Positions 21,673 through 33,172 of a stretch of 64,000 nt of DNA are shown here, piece by piece; position 1 is the first letter of the stretch; each line of letters begins with the position of its first letter. The DNA is taken from the NCBI GenBank assembly GCA_920105625.2, contig CAKKTE020000188.1, positions 1,769,322 to 1,833,321 on the forward strand, given 5' to 3'. Under the pieces are notes generated by a model. It did no database searches. It saw only the letters and a program-made list of their open reading frames with translations, and was not told where the DNA came from. Origin of the DNA: Clusia tigrina (Eukaryota > Arthropoda > Insecta > Diptera > Clusiidae). The position numbers were made by a program, and so were the translations under genes.

Positions 21673-24600
21673 CTAACGCAGATTGTCCTTATGAACCACC
21701 CTTCCCTTAATTATGATCTTGGATCCAAGGTTCCTTTCGAACGTGGCCTGCGAAGAAATCCTCGTAAGTTTGTTACCTAGCCTCCTATTCGATTTTATGA
21801 AGACCTTGTCCCCTGGTTGGAATAGCCGCGTTCGCTTTCCCCTATTGAGGTTTCTCAATTCCGATTCCTGTGCGGTCTTCAACCTTCCAATCACCGCGGC
21901 GTCCTTTAGCTCGTCCGGAATGGAGCGAAGTATATCCACTGGCTTCTGGCCTGTGACCGAATGAATCGTTCGGTTGTATCTAGATACAGCAAAAAGCACT
22001 AACTCCACCGTATTGGATGAGTGATCCGCCAGTTTTAGACATCTTGCAATGTCCGTCAACGTACTGTGGAAGCGCTCGACTTGCCCGTTCGAGGTGCTAT
22101 GCAAGGGAGGAACCGCATGGATTTTCGCTCCGAATTGATCCAGCAGTAATGATTTGATGGTCAGGGAGTTCAGAGACTTTTCGTTGTCGCATACGACCGT
22201 GCGGGTACCTTCAAAGAGATTCAAGGTTTCTAGCAAGGGCCCTTTGAGATAGACTATGGCTCGAGATCTAATCTGTTTAACGAAGGCAAACTTCGAGAAC
22301 TTATCCATGCATGTTAGGAAATGACTCCCTGCTGTCGAATAGATATCGATGTGAAGTATTTCTCCTGGATAGGTGGGTATAGGTGTAAGTCCAATTTTTG
22401 CTTTCCTGGGTCGGCGGTTGTATTTCGCTTCTAAGCACACCCTACAGTTCGTCACCATCTCCTTCAAACGTCGCCGAATGCTTGGGAAGTAACCGATTCT
22501 GAGGATCTGCAAGGTGTTTTCTTGAACTGAACGGTGTGCGCGGTTGTGCTCCTTTGTTAGGGCTTCGACTTGCTCACTAGGGTCCACTATATTCTTGGCT
22601 TCGTTTTTGCAGTACCGGAATTTTACCATGGGGAACATGTCTGGCAGGATATCGCGGAGACGCTCTATAACCCTTTCATTGCAGAAGATCCCGTTCGTCA
22701 CCCCGACGTGGACGGCTTCGGTCATTAGCTTGGGGAGATCCTCCATTGATGTTATGGTAAGCTTGTGCCTTGATTGTTTCCGGAACAGGATTGACTTCAC
22801 TCTTCCGGTTTTTGCACCCTCCATGATCACAGTCTGGTTTCTGAATCAGTTCACCGGGTTAATCACCTCTGGTATGAAGCTAGATTCGCATGACTCGTCC
22901 ACGTTGTCCTCCATACCTTCGCTTATCAGGGCGTGCATGTACTGGCGAGACAAGGCATCTGCTACCACATTAAGCCTACCGGGTTTATAATGAAACTTCG
23001 GCGCATACTCCTCAATGAACGCCCTCCATCTTTTCATCTTGGAGTTGACGTTTCTATCCGACATCGCAAACGTTAGTGGCTGGTGGTCGGTATAGATGTT
23101 CAAGCTTCTTACACCATAGAGGTAATTGCGGAGTTTTTGCAAAGCCCAAACTATTGCCAGCATTTCCCTCTCGTTCGTCGCATAGTTTTCCTCAGCGGAA
23201 TTCAGCGTTCGGGATATCATGGTTATGGGGCGGCTTCCCTGCGATAGCACAGCCCCCAGCGCGTGTGAAGAGGCATCGGTGGTCAAGTCAAAAGGTTTAC
23301 TAAAGTCGGGGTATAGAAGTAGGACGTCTTCGGAGGCCAGTATCGCTTTTACCTTGTTGAACGCTTCGATCGCTTCCCCGTCGAGTTCCACGGGCGTGTT
23401 TTTGGAGCGGGAGGCGCTTACATGCCCCTTCTCCCCTGGTAGATATCGCGTCAGAGGCTTAGTGATACTTGCGTAATCTCTGATAAAGCGTTCATAGTAT
23501 CCGGCAAGGCCCAGGAAAGAACTGAGGCTCCTTAGGCTCTTGGGTAGCTCAAATTGTACGATGCCGTTCACCTTTTGTGGGCAGGTCTTTATACCCTCCT
23601 TTGACACTACAAAACCCAAGAATTCCATCTCGGTCATGAAGAATTTCGATTTCTCCCGAGATGCCTTCATATTCGCTTCGTATAGCTAGCCTAAGACGAG
23701 GCGAACATCTCTGAAGTGACTATCCCTGTTGGCAGAAAATATCAAAACGTCATCCATGTAGACGTAACAATATTTGCCGATTTCGTCGTGCAGAACATCG
23801 TCAATCGCTCGCTGGAAGATGCTGGGCGCATTCTTCAATCCCATGGGCAGGCGGCAGTACTCGTACTTGCCGTTGTTTACGGAGAATGCTGTTTTTTCCC
23901 TATCTTCTTCTGCGAGCGCAATCTGGTAAAATCCATTCCTCAGGTCTACAGTGAAAAAGTACTCGGATTTGCCCAGGCTGGACAAAATCACAGATGGGTC
24001 AGGTATGGGATACTTGTCGCTTTTAGTGACATCATTGAGTCTCTTGAAATCAAGGACGATCCGTAGTTTTCGGACGCCTTGCTCGTCTACGCCCTTTTTA
24101 GGGACCACCCACAGTGGATTATTGTACGGCGAGTAAGACTTCCGAATAATTCCCTCCCTGAGCATGGTCTCGATTTCGTTGTTCACGAAGTCGATAGCGG
24201 CGATGGGATATGGGTAAAACTTGGCGTACACTGGCTGCCTACCTTCGGTTTCGATGGTTGCTACAACTCTTGTGTTAAAAGGGAGGCCTTCCTCCGGGTC
24301 GGCGAACATCCTGTCCAACTCGGTTAAAAGCTGTTCCCGATCGTCCCTTTCTGTCGGAGTCCCTAAGACGTCCTCATGCACGGCATTTACTTCCTGGCAT
24401 GGGAACTCCTTAATGAATTCGATGCCCTTACGGTGGAGGAAGAGTCCCTTATTGAAATCTAGAGTAGCTTCAATTTCCATAAGGAAGCGTCGAATGTGGC
24501 AAGGCCGGGAAGAACAAAAAATGTGGATTTCTCGTGTAGCACCTCTATCTCAAACTTTGATCTGACTAAACTAACTCTTCCTGCAGACTTTACCCTGATT

Positions 24601-24707
24601 GGGCGGTTTACCGGCTTCACCCCCTGAAGAAAATCAAGGTCCTTAATATAATTCTTGGCAGACCCGGTGTCAATCAAGAACTTAAGGGGGCGGTCGTACA
24701 GTGTCAT
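21673..24707 (-). pseudogene. pol: Provirus pol (protease, RT, RNase H, integrase), three lesions
   Basis: Protease starts at 24707 with LIDTGSAKNYI. A frameshift near 24470 separates it from RT (24480-23686), which has LRIVLDFKRLN, FTVDLRNGFYQI, LPMGLKNAPS and YVYMDDVLIF. TAG at 23686-23688 interrupts the frame before RNase H (FDLTTDASSHALGAVLSQ, IYTDHQPL, VVADALSR). TGA at 22846-22848 precedes integrase, which has the H-H-C-C finger (about 22470-22570), IDIYS, VCDNEKS and GQVERFHS, and ends at 21673. Gag stop and pol ATG overlap at 24704-24707, so a frameshift would normally join them. All catalytic residues seen are intact; only the reading frame is broken. Confidence 0.9.
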
Positions 24708-26043
24708 TGAGAGGTATGGTAGGGAGGATCGCCCAAGCCTAAAAAACTAACCTCGTCGATAACTTCTCCTAATCTAAAGTCATCCATTCTGGCTTGTGGT
24801 GGATGCGGCCCCTTTCGCCAATTGCGACGACGCGGGAGACCTTGCCTTACCGTCATCTCGGCCTCTGGGTCCTGTTCCTCTGGAACCATCACGTGATTCA
24901 CCCTCTGGTATTTATTCGTCTGAGTTGCATCAGGGCTATTCAGGGATCTTTTGAATGTCCTGAACGCGTTATTTGACGCCGAGTGCCCTTCTTGCTGATG
25001 CTGACCGGATGAATTGAATGGATGGAAGGGTTCGAATGACCTCCTAGGGTTATTCGGCTGACCGCTGAAGGCGGGTCTACCGAAAGGTGGTCTCTGCTGT
25101 TACCCTGGTATGTTGGGTATGCTGCTCGAGAAATGGAAGGCCCCCTCTATCTCCAATGGCGCTCCATATCCGGGTAACACTTGCCTCTGGCTCGTCCATT
25201 CACGACCATCTCGTGGTGATCGCGGTTCCCGGATTGGTTGCGTATCATAATATGGTGAACGAAACGACCCCTCCTGCTGCCTTGGGTTTGACCACTGTGC
25301 AACTCTGTCAGTCTGTGCGCGAGCTTGGTTCTCTTCTAGCTCTAATGCCAAGGCCAGGGCGTCGGACATATCGGTGGGCCCGGCACAAAGCACTGCTGTG
25401 GGCTGGTTCAGTCCGGTGACAAACACGCTCCGAGCGTTTTGATTCGTGAGCAACGTAAGGCGTTTCTGAATCTCATCATAATACTGTGAGACCGTCAAAC
25501 GCCTCTGTCGCAGCGCCAACAACTCGTGCTGGATCGAGTAGGATGATCGTTTGTCCGCGTACGTGAAGTCTAGCCTAGCTATAATGGCCCTGAAGTTGCT
25601 AGGCGTGTTAAAGGAGGTCAATAGTGTATCTGCTTCCCCCACTATTTTTCCACGAATTAAGTGCACCGCCTGGTAATGCTTGGTGGTACCTTCCAAGCGG
25701 TCAAACGATTCATACGCGCTTTGAGCAGCCCGTCGCCAGGAGGCGTAATGCGCCCGGCTACCCCCGAACTCCCTCAGAGCCTATATCAGGACGAAGGATT
25801 CGTCAGACCCCGAGTCGGTGTTGAACACCACGTCTCTGTACGGCTCAATAATCAGGGCAGTCTACTTCAAGGAATGGATCTCCAAGCGGAGTTCCTCAAT
25901 GAGCTTCAAGCTCTCGCCTCACCATCCTTGGCCGCAGCAGTAAGGGCGGTGTTCAACAGTGCCTGATAGAGGAAGACCCCCTGGGAAGTACCCCCAAACT
26001 CTGGTGCTCCTGCCTCAACAAACGGTCCATCCCCACTATGCAT
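24704..26043 (-). pseudogene. gag: Provirus gag, broken
   Basis: A possible start ATG at 26043 opens MHSGDGPFVEAG but stops near 25910. The main gag frame continues from about 25700 (YQAVHLIRGKIVGEAD, LTVSQYYDEIQKRLTLL) to TAA at 25100-25102. The same frame then reads on through a glutamine-, asparagine- and proline-rich stretch to 24704. The middle matches gypsy-group capsid proteins. No CCHC knuckle is visible, and several insect gypsy gags lack one. At least one frameshift upstream of 25700 and one nonsense codon are needed to explain the pieces. Confidence 0.75.
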
Positions 26044-26337
26044 TTTTTCTAAATTGGATTCTATAGTCACGGGTTGTGCGATTATTACAGGAAAAATATA
26101 AATTGCAAAAAAAAAATGTAAAAGTTATAAATATATTATCAATATCTTACAGGACTAGTACAGGAGCTGATGTCTTCATTGGACTGCTGTAACTGCTGCT
26201 GTATCGCGTAGGATTGCTCCGAATTATTACTGTGAAGATTTTAGCGAGAGCTACCTAGACAATGGTAGTTTGGGCTGCACGTCGACTATTCCGACGGCGT
26301 ATTCGCTTATCTTTAATTTAGTTTATACGCAGTCTTA

Positions 26338-26500
26338 CTGACCTGGAGGGTCCCGTAGGAATCGCAGATTTCAGACTCTTTTTTATGTTTTAATATCTTT
26401 CAACCTGGAGGGTCCCGTAGGAGTCGCAGATTTCAGATTTTTTTTTTTACGGTAGGATCTACTAACCTGGAGGGTCCCGTAGGAGTCGCAGATTTCCGAT
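26338..26500 (-). repeat. Three tandemly spaced 33-bp repeats in the proviral leader
   Basis: ACCTGGAGGGTCCCGTAGGA plus GTCGCAGATTTC occurs at 26341, 26403 and 26464, about 61 bp apart, separated by T-rich spacers. It lies in the untranslated leader between the primer site and gag, the position of the insulator in Drosophila gypsy. The motif itself is not the Su(Hw) site. Confidence 0.85.
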
Positions 26501-26713
26501 CACTTACCTCAAAGGCAAACCTGGGAGTCTATTCGGTTTGGTATACTGATGTACCAGGAACCGAATGCTACGACCAGATTACCCTGATATTGTTCACCCT
26601 GGTCTGATGGTTTTTGATGGCCCTACCTGTCAAGGTAGTCCGTGCACCGCTTTTATTTGGCCGCACTAAAACCTCTCCAAGGGTTGGTTCCTTGAGACCA
26701 CGACTTTTTCGCG

Positions 26714-26731
26714 GTCCCTGCTCGGGCGCCA
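26714..26731 (-). promoter_or_regulatory. Primer binding site, tRNA-Lys type
   Basis: On the minus strand directly after the 5' LTR the sequence is TGGCGCCCGAGCAGGGAC. It is complementary to the 3' end expected of a lysine tRNA and differs by one base from the classical Lys3 primer site. It overlaps the LTR end by one base. Confidence 0.85.
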
Positions 26732-27812
26732 ATTAAAGTAGTACGTTTTCCTGCTGCTGGCTAGGCCAGACGCGTCAGTCCTGCGAACGCTAAGGCGTGC
26801 GGTCTGACGGCGAAGGAAGGTAGTACTGTGACCGCGGCGAAAGATTTTCGCTCAATCTTGCTGTTGGAATTAATACCTTACCTATTCCTGCTGCTGACTA
26901 GGCCAGGCGCGTCAGTCCTGCGAATGCTAAGGCGTGCGGTCTGACGGCGAAGGAAGAAAATGTGCTACAGCGGCGGTCGACGATTTAACCAGTTCATGAA
27001 TACGTTATTACCATTTCATGAATAGGTTATTACCATTTAGTTTCACAACCACAATTTTATTTTAGCTTTATAATTAGTTTATTCGAATAATTCTCAACTT
27101 CATTTAGTTTTATAATCAGTTTAGTTTACAATTTTATTCAATTTTACAATCAGTTTAATTGAAAATTTCATTCAGTTTTACGATCGTTTTAATTCACAAT
27201 TTCAATAAGTTTAGTTCACAATTTCATTCAATTTTACAATCAGTTTAGTTGACAACTTCATTCAGTTTTACAATCGGTTTAATTCACAATTTCAATTAGT
27301 TTTTTAATCTCTTAACCGCACAACCTTATTTTTATATGACCGTATTCTTAGGTCTCCCCATTGAACTGACTTATCCCTAATTCGGAGTTCGTCACGAAGC
27401 CTCGGTCCGGAAGCCTACGTGACCCAAAGTGCCGCGACAGCAAACCTCAACGCTCCCACAGTTTGGGTTCCCACCACTTTCGCTTTCCGGTACATCGACC
27501 GATCGCATTCGATCGATGCAGAATCAACGAAATGCAGGTAACCGAACTGCAGCACCGTCGTTTGGGTGCTTTGGGGCGGAAGTCTAACTGAAGCAAACAT
27601 TTTAGAGCGAGGTGCATTGAGCGGACGGATGTCCCTAACACGCATGGTGGACGGACAGACGGACAGCTTGCACGCGCGAGATGGACGGACGGCTTGCACG
27701 CGCGAGATGGACGGACGGCTTGCACGCGCAAGCAAAAGCTGACGCTGATGGATCGTCAACGTGTACGTGCACATGCCGTGCCGGCGGAATGTCACAATGC
27801 ACCCTACTAACT
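26731..27812 (-). mobile_element. Provirus 5' LTR (1082 bp, repeat-expanded)
   Basis: The right LTR matches the left one but carries two copies of the CTGCTGCTGGCTAGGCCAG...GACGGCGAAGGAAG block (about 26747-26817 and 26889-26957) joined by a unique piece. It also has about six TTTTACAATCAGTTTAATT-like units at 27090-27300 and an extra GAGATGGACGGACGGCTTGC unit near 27680-27720. Confidence 0.9.
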
Positions 27813-27816
27813 TATA

Positions 27817-29893
27817 TATGTATGTACATAATATAATAATGTGTACTCGACATGTAAAATAATTTTTGTGCATAAATGAGGAGTGTATTAATTAAGCATG
27901 TTAATTCACGAGGAGTGATTTAATTCATAGTATCGCATTTCCACTCTTCTTTGCGAACACTTTGCGGATATTTTATAACACGCATTAACTTGAAGATTTA
28001 TCTTTAAAATGAGAAATTACAAAAAGTGGTTGAAATTATAAAAATAACTGTTTTTCTTCAAATTCCAATGTTTGTCTTTACTTCCTTTTTTATGACAAGA
28101 AAGGATGAATTTATTATACACGGCAATGGTCAGCAACTGGTTAACTTATAGATAAGTTTTGAACTAGTAAATTCACCACTTGATTTTTTACTATTAAATT
28201 TAGTAATACATTTTGAAGACTGCATATAATTTTCACTACAGGGATATGGAATATTGTTACAACAAACACAATAAATTCACATACACTGTCGTCTGACCAA
28301 AAAATATGGTCGGAACGGTAAATAATTATGGAGGGAATAGGATGTCTTTTCTTAATCTTCTTTGGTACCAGTACTAATTCAAAAACGTACTTCGTACTGA
28401 TTGTTTCCTTAGCCTCGTTTCACACTCCGGGCAATGGAGAATTGGGCATTGTCGCATATTCTCTATTTACTGTATTTGCAATCACCCCTGCAGTACTAAA
28501 ACGTGTTGCAGGAATCTCATGTTGCAAGAAATTAACCACTTTTGAAAAATATTTAGAAACATTGTTCTTGTGGACCGAAAGTGTGGTAGACAAATTAAAG
28601 GAACTTGAGTATTTTCTTTTTTAGTCTCTTCGTGTATTTCGATTTTGAAGAATTCAATAATGAAAAAGTATAAAATACATTTTCTATAAAAAATACAATT
28701 AATTGCCTTTATGATATGGACCATCCCCATATTAGCGAAGTACTAGGAGTGCATATTTTTAAAGCATACACAAAATCACAGACCTCCCGATTGGCTGAGG
28801 GAATTTAGTGTATCAGCTTCTTTCTTTACACGCACCAATATACGAAAACGGTGGAATTTCATGCATTCGATTGTGTTTGTGTATGTTGAAAATAATACAA
28901 TTTAAACAGTTATTCTTCATGACTATGAATGTAGGTCAACATGTAGGCGATTCATACGAGGATAACAGAAAATGAAACAGTTCGATACTGTCGCAATTTA
29001 CAATTTCAACTAAATTTTTAGAAAATGGATAATTTGATTTTTGAATTTTGTATTATCACGAAAAGTTGACAATTTTCGTGAAATTGCATTATTTCATTTC
29101 AAAAATACATTCTATTTATAGAAATTTTTATAAAAATGGATACATATTTTATTGATTTTGTAACTGTTCTTGCATTATAATAATATTAAATACAATTAGG
29201 TCTTCTTCTATTAAGTGTGTTCAGGATTCATATAAGGAGAACATAAAACGTAATCAGCATCAAACTTCATGTTTTATAAAATTCAATTGGAAATTGTTGA
29301 AATTATTCTTTCATTTCAAATTGTCTACACGCCTACAGACACAATTGCTTAGAGCATGTATATGATTTTTTTAAGTTGCTGCTTGTATGTGTATTTTGTT
29401 AATACAAGGTTGCATTTTGGCTAAAAAATCTCAAGCAGTTGTGTATGTACCGCACTGTAGTTCGATAGTCCACAAGCCATAATACTCATGCAATTTTAAT
29501 TTGATATGGCATACACACAATTTCAATTATTCAATACCGTTATGAGCATGTAACTTCAATTATTTGATTGAAGTTTGTTCCTTGAATTCATGTGCTCCTG
29601 TGGTCTAAGAATAAGCTTGTTGGCCTTAGAAACCTCATGTATGTGGGATATTTCAAAACGTAAATTCTTAATAAATACATTATATTCAAAAATATATAAA
29701 TATAAGAAAAAAATCAATTTCAATTAAAATTGTTATATGTTAACTTCTATGATTCCCTATTAATATACGAGAGCATCAATGAAAACACAGAAGCGCATAC
29801 AAATTTACGAAAGAAATAGCAAAATAATTATGAAAATAAAAATCAAAGTAACAAGGCAAATAAAATCCACATAGAAAGAAATCCAATATTATA
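27817..29893. other. AT-rich intergenic DNA with small repeat traces
   Basis: No gene is recognised. At 28453-28495 (minus strand) is a phrase reading NTVNREYAT that is repeated at about 29960-30000 and, in altered form, at 49535-49575. Sequence around 28870-28940 resembles 15690-15760. The plus-strand frame at 28328-28624 has no known domain and overlaps the repeated phrase on the other strand. Confidence 0.4.
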
Positions 29894-29993
29894 AACATCT
29901 AAAATATTGTGCCTGCAACATCTGTTATTCCTCGAGAACGAAGCAACATTTTAAGATTTTGTACTACAGCGGGGAGTGTCGCATATTCTCTAT

Positions 29994-31518
29994 TTACTGT
30001 ATTTGGTTACAATCTTTCAAAAATCGATTGATTGTAGACTTGTAGTCGCCACAAATACGAATTTGACCATTCGATTTTAAAATTGGTACTAACGGAGCAC
30101 CCCATTCCGAATTATCAACAGGCACTAACATACCAGATTGGAGCAAATCTTTCAACTGTTTTTCAATATCATTGCGCCAAGCAAACGGGATTGGTCTCGG
30201 CTTACAAAAATCAGGTGTGGCATTTTCAATAACTGGGAGATTGACTTTACTCAATGTATAGCAGCCTAAGTCACTTCTGAAAAGATAATTTCACTTTACG
30301 AATCGTACGAAATAACAAAAACATCTTTCTTTAAATCTTTGGTTTCTCTTTGCACTAACTCAAAACCAAAACTGTGTAGAAAATCTCTACCTAACAAAGT
30401 TGGCCTGTCAACATCAGTGACAATAATCGTACACTTTATAACTTGTTCACGAAACCTCACTTGCGACTCAAACTCACCCAAAACCTTCAACAGCTCACCT
30501 CCATATCCAGTGAATGGTGTTTTACAAGGTTGCAAAATATTTCTATTGAAATTTTTTTTTTTTTTTAATATTTATCAAAAACTTTAACCGACATCAAACA
30601 ACACGGAGCACCCGTATCACACACCGCAGCAATAGACTTCTCATTGATTGTTACCGACAGTTCATAACAATTGTTCATCTTATTTTCAGTGATGGTCCCC
30701 GAAAGCTCAGAATTACATTTTGAACTTATACTATAAATAGAAAAATTATCAGAAGAAATTTCTTTTTCAATGAACTCAACCTAACTTTCGATATACTTAA
30801 CCTCACTGTCTCTCTTACTTTTACATACACTCGCCAAGTGACCCTTTTTACGGCATGAATGGCACGTCGCTGACCGAAATTTACACTTCTCTGATGCGTG
30901 GTTTTTCCAACCACAGTGATCACACGCACTCCTCGACTTTAACTCCTTATACCCTTGACCTTTGGGTTTTCCTTTACCTTGCGTCCTGATGTACATAACC
31001 TCTTCGACTGCCGAGTGACTGCTGCACTTGGTCTCCAAAATTACAGCCTTTTTAAATGCTGATTTCAGTGTTAGCGTTTCGTCTTCCTCGCAAAACTTTT
31101 CAAAAATTCGGGACGGTAACCCCATAACAAATTTGTCCAAAACTATGCGTTCAAGGGAATCGCCAAACTTGCAGTTTATGGACTACTTCTTCACTCTCGC
31201 AAACCAGGCAGCCACTATCTCCGATGTTGTCATCGTTGCGCTGTAAAACATTTTACGCTCTCTAAACACAATCATTGGCTGCATATAATGAGAACATAAA
31301 ATGTCCACTAACTCATCATACGATTTGCGACATGGAAGTTCCGGACTGCAAATACTGTGTAGGACTGCATATGCTTCAGAGCCTATACACTTCAGAAGAG
31401 TGGAAACTTTTCGACTCTCTGTCGAGCATGCAATTTCAATAAAGTGCATTTGAAGACGTTTATTCCATAACAGGAAATTCTCGCTCGGCACAAATTCTGG
31501 CATGGTGGTCGCATGCAT
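29994..31518 (-). pseudogene. Mag-lineage Ty3/gypsy gag, protease and RT start, truncated
   Basis: On the minus strand, a gag capsid region (31518-31183) is followed by a gag C-terminal frame (31140-30781). That frame has two CCHC knuckles, CDHCGWKNHASEKC and CHSCRKKGHLASVC. The protease end (30535-30296) contains the VDRPTLLGRDFLHSFGFEL landmark of mag-type proteases. The RT opens at 30254 with ARPIPFAWRND-like sequence, SEWGAPLVPILK and RICGDYKSTINRFL, and stops at about 29994. Palm motifs are missing, so the element is cut there. Frames do not join cleanly, so the copy is dead. In mag elements one polyprotein carries these parts. Confidence 0.8.
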
Positions 31519-31709
31519 AGTGGCATTTACAATTTGTGAATGTTATATGGAGGTATAAACAAAGACTTTTAGTAAACATTCTTTATCAAAAGTGTTCTGT
31601 ATCTTTTCCTTAGCTTTGATTGAGGCAGTTCTGTATCTTTTCCCTAGCTTTGATTGAGGCATTTTGTAAGGAATCTCTAGCTGGGGTACGCTCAGTCTTC
31701 CCAGAGTCC

Positions 31710-32427
31710 TGTACAATATTTATTTTCTTGACCTTAACACAACACGTTTGATGGAGTTTGTTTTACTTTCTTTTATTATTCAGTAAACTATAACTTCATC
31801 TTAAACTAATTATAACTAAATTATGTATACTTTCCGCTTCGTCTAATTGCGGTGAAGTGGGGTAGACGTGGCAGACGATCAATAGCTGCTTTGAAATTCA
31901 ACGCCGGTTAAAACCTCGCGTTTACTTCGTCTAGGGGGGAGCACTCTCTTACGTGGTAGTGATGTCGGTTAAAACCTCACACCACCAACCACGTAAGAAG
32001 TCTCAAAAGTCAGGAACTGTCTGCCGTGGTCGCCACTGTCCGCGAATACTATACCCACCTACTCGCCTGCTCGTCCGCTGTTGTCGCCGCCGCTGTTGGT
32101 TATCGCAAGAGAGCGCCTGCACGTCCACTGTTGTCGCCGCCGCTGTTGAAATCGCAAGAGCTCGTGCTCGTCCGCTGTTGTCGCCGCCGCTGTTGAAATC
32201 GCAAAAGATCGGTTCCTCTGTGCACCGGCCTTTTATATTTTTTTTCATGCGAGCATCGACAAGTCCCGTATTTCGGCACTGTGTCGTGTTCGCGCATACG
32301 GAATTCCCGTATTTCGGCGTCGTGTCATGTTCGAGCATAACCACGTGTGGCGTGGTTTGGCTACATGTGCTCGCATGGTGTTGGTATATGGTGAGGGCGG
32401 TATTTTGTGTGACCTAAAATTGTTACA
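31710..32427 (-). mobile_element. Probable mag-type LTR between two internal fragments
   Basis: Reading the minus strand from 32427, the segment starts TGTAACAATTTTAGG and ends ATATTGTACA, with TGTA...TACA ends. It lies after an integrase end and before a gag, as an LTR would. It holds three diverged copies of a GTCCGCTGTTGTCGCCGCCG unit (about 32069, 32119 and 32166) and two of a CCCGTATTTCGGC unit (about 32265 and 32307). The exact edges are inferred, and no primer site was recognised. Confidence 0.6.
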
Positions 32428-33172
32428 AAATTTAGGTCTTCACAAGTTCTCTGTTGTGGTCTACTCTTACACATATTTTCATCACTTTCATTGACCATCA
32501 CTGATTCGATCTGCTTTTGAATGTCTTTACCAGAATCCTTGGGAATATGCTCAGTGTGTATCAATTCTGCAACCTCTTCGCCTTTACTTGCATCATGACT
32601 TTCACCCTTTGCACTTGAGCGAATTTGATTGAGGTGGCGTTTTATTACATAATTATTGTGATTGAAACGACAAGTGTAATTTCGTGGACCAATTATTTTT
32701 TCACAACAGCTGGTGACCAACTTGCTTTGTTAGGATTGCTATAATTACGTATGTAAACATTCTGAACAACAGAAAATCTTTCATCACGCTTGCCACTAAA
32801 ATTTCCAATAGCATCATCTTGCGATTTTTCAATAATTGTTTTTGTTACTGGTGGCTTTAAACAGCTAAAACGGGATTTGAGTTCCCTACCTAGTAAAATT
32901 TTTGCAGGAGATTCCTTTGTAATGCAATGTTGCGTAATGCGATAATTAAATAAGAATCTATTAAGTATTGTTTTAAAGTCTTCATTCGGATTTTTACTTA
33001 AGTTAGCATAAAGAGATTTCTTCAAAGTTTTAACAAAATTCTCTGCCTGCCCATTTGTAGCTGGATGTCCAGGGGCAGTAAGAATATGTGTAATTTTATT
33101 CTGATCCATAAAATTCTTAAACTCAGCAGAGGTAAATTGACGTCCGTTGTCGCTGACTAGTGTATTGATCAA
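32428..33172 (-). pseudogene. Mag-lineage integrase C-terminal half
   Basis: The minus-strand frame at 33172-32693 begins at the second catalytic aspartate (LVSDNGRQFTS). It has HPATNGQAENFVKTLKKSL with the catalytic glutamate, the NYRITQHCITKESPAKILLGR region, and a chromatin-proximal tail; a second frame continues to about 32400. The first half of the integrase is missing at 33173. The strand matches the mag gag-pol fragment on the other side of the LTR. Confidence 0.8.

Larger units (their letters stand above)
19338..27812 (-). mobile_element. Gypsy-like endogenous retrovirus (errantivirus type), full length but defective
   Basis: An 8.5-kb minus-strand provirus. It is bounded by LTRs that start AGTTAGTA and end TTTAATT, and a TATA duplication flanks it at 19334-19337 and 27813-27816. 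Between the LTRs lie a tRNA-Lys-type primer site, a repeat-bearing leader, gag, pol (protease, RT, RNase H, integrase), env and a purine tract. This is the layout of insect gypsy-group retroviruses such as gypsy of Drosophila or yoyo of medfly. Each gene has at least one stop or frameshift, but the LTRs remain alike outside repeat-length changes. It is therefore fairly young yet not autonomous as it stands. Confidence 0.92.

Noticed and set aside
26338..26500. Su(Hw)-type insulator sites in the proviral leader
   Set aside because: The repeats do not contain the TGCATA core of Su(Hw) sites; only position is shared with the gypsy insulator.
28328..28624. 98-codon hydrophobic plus-strand frame
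   Set aside because: It overlaps the repeated NTVNREYAT phrase on the other strand and shows no domain; a membrane protein is not supported.
32003..32417. Overlapping frames of 100-150 codons on both strands
   Set aside because: They arise from GC-rich tandem repeats in the probable mag LTR; no domain is present.
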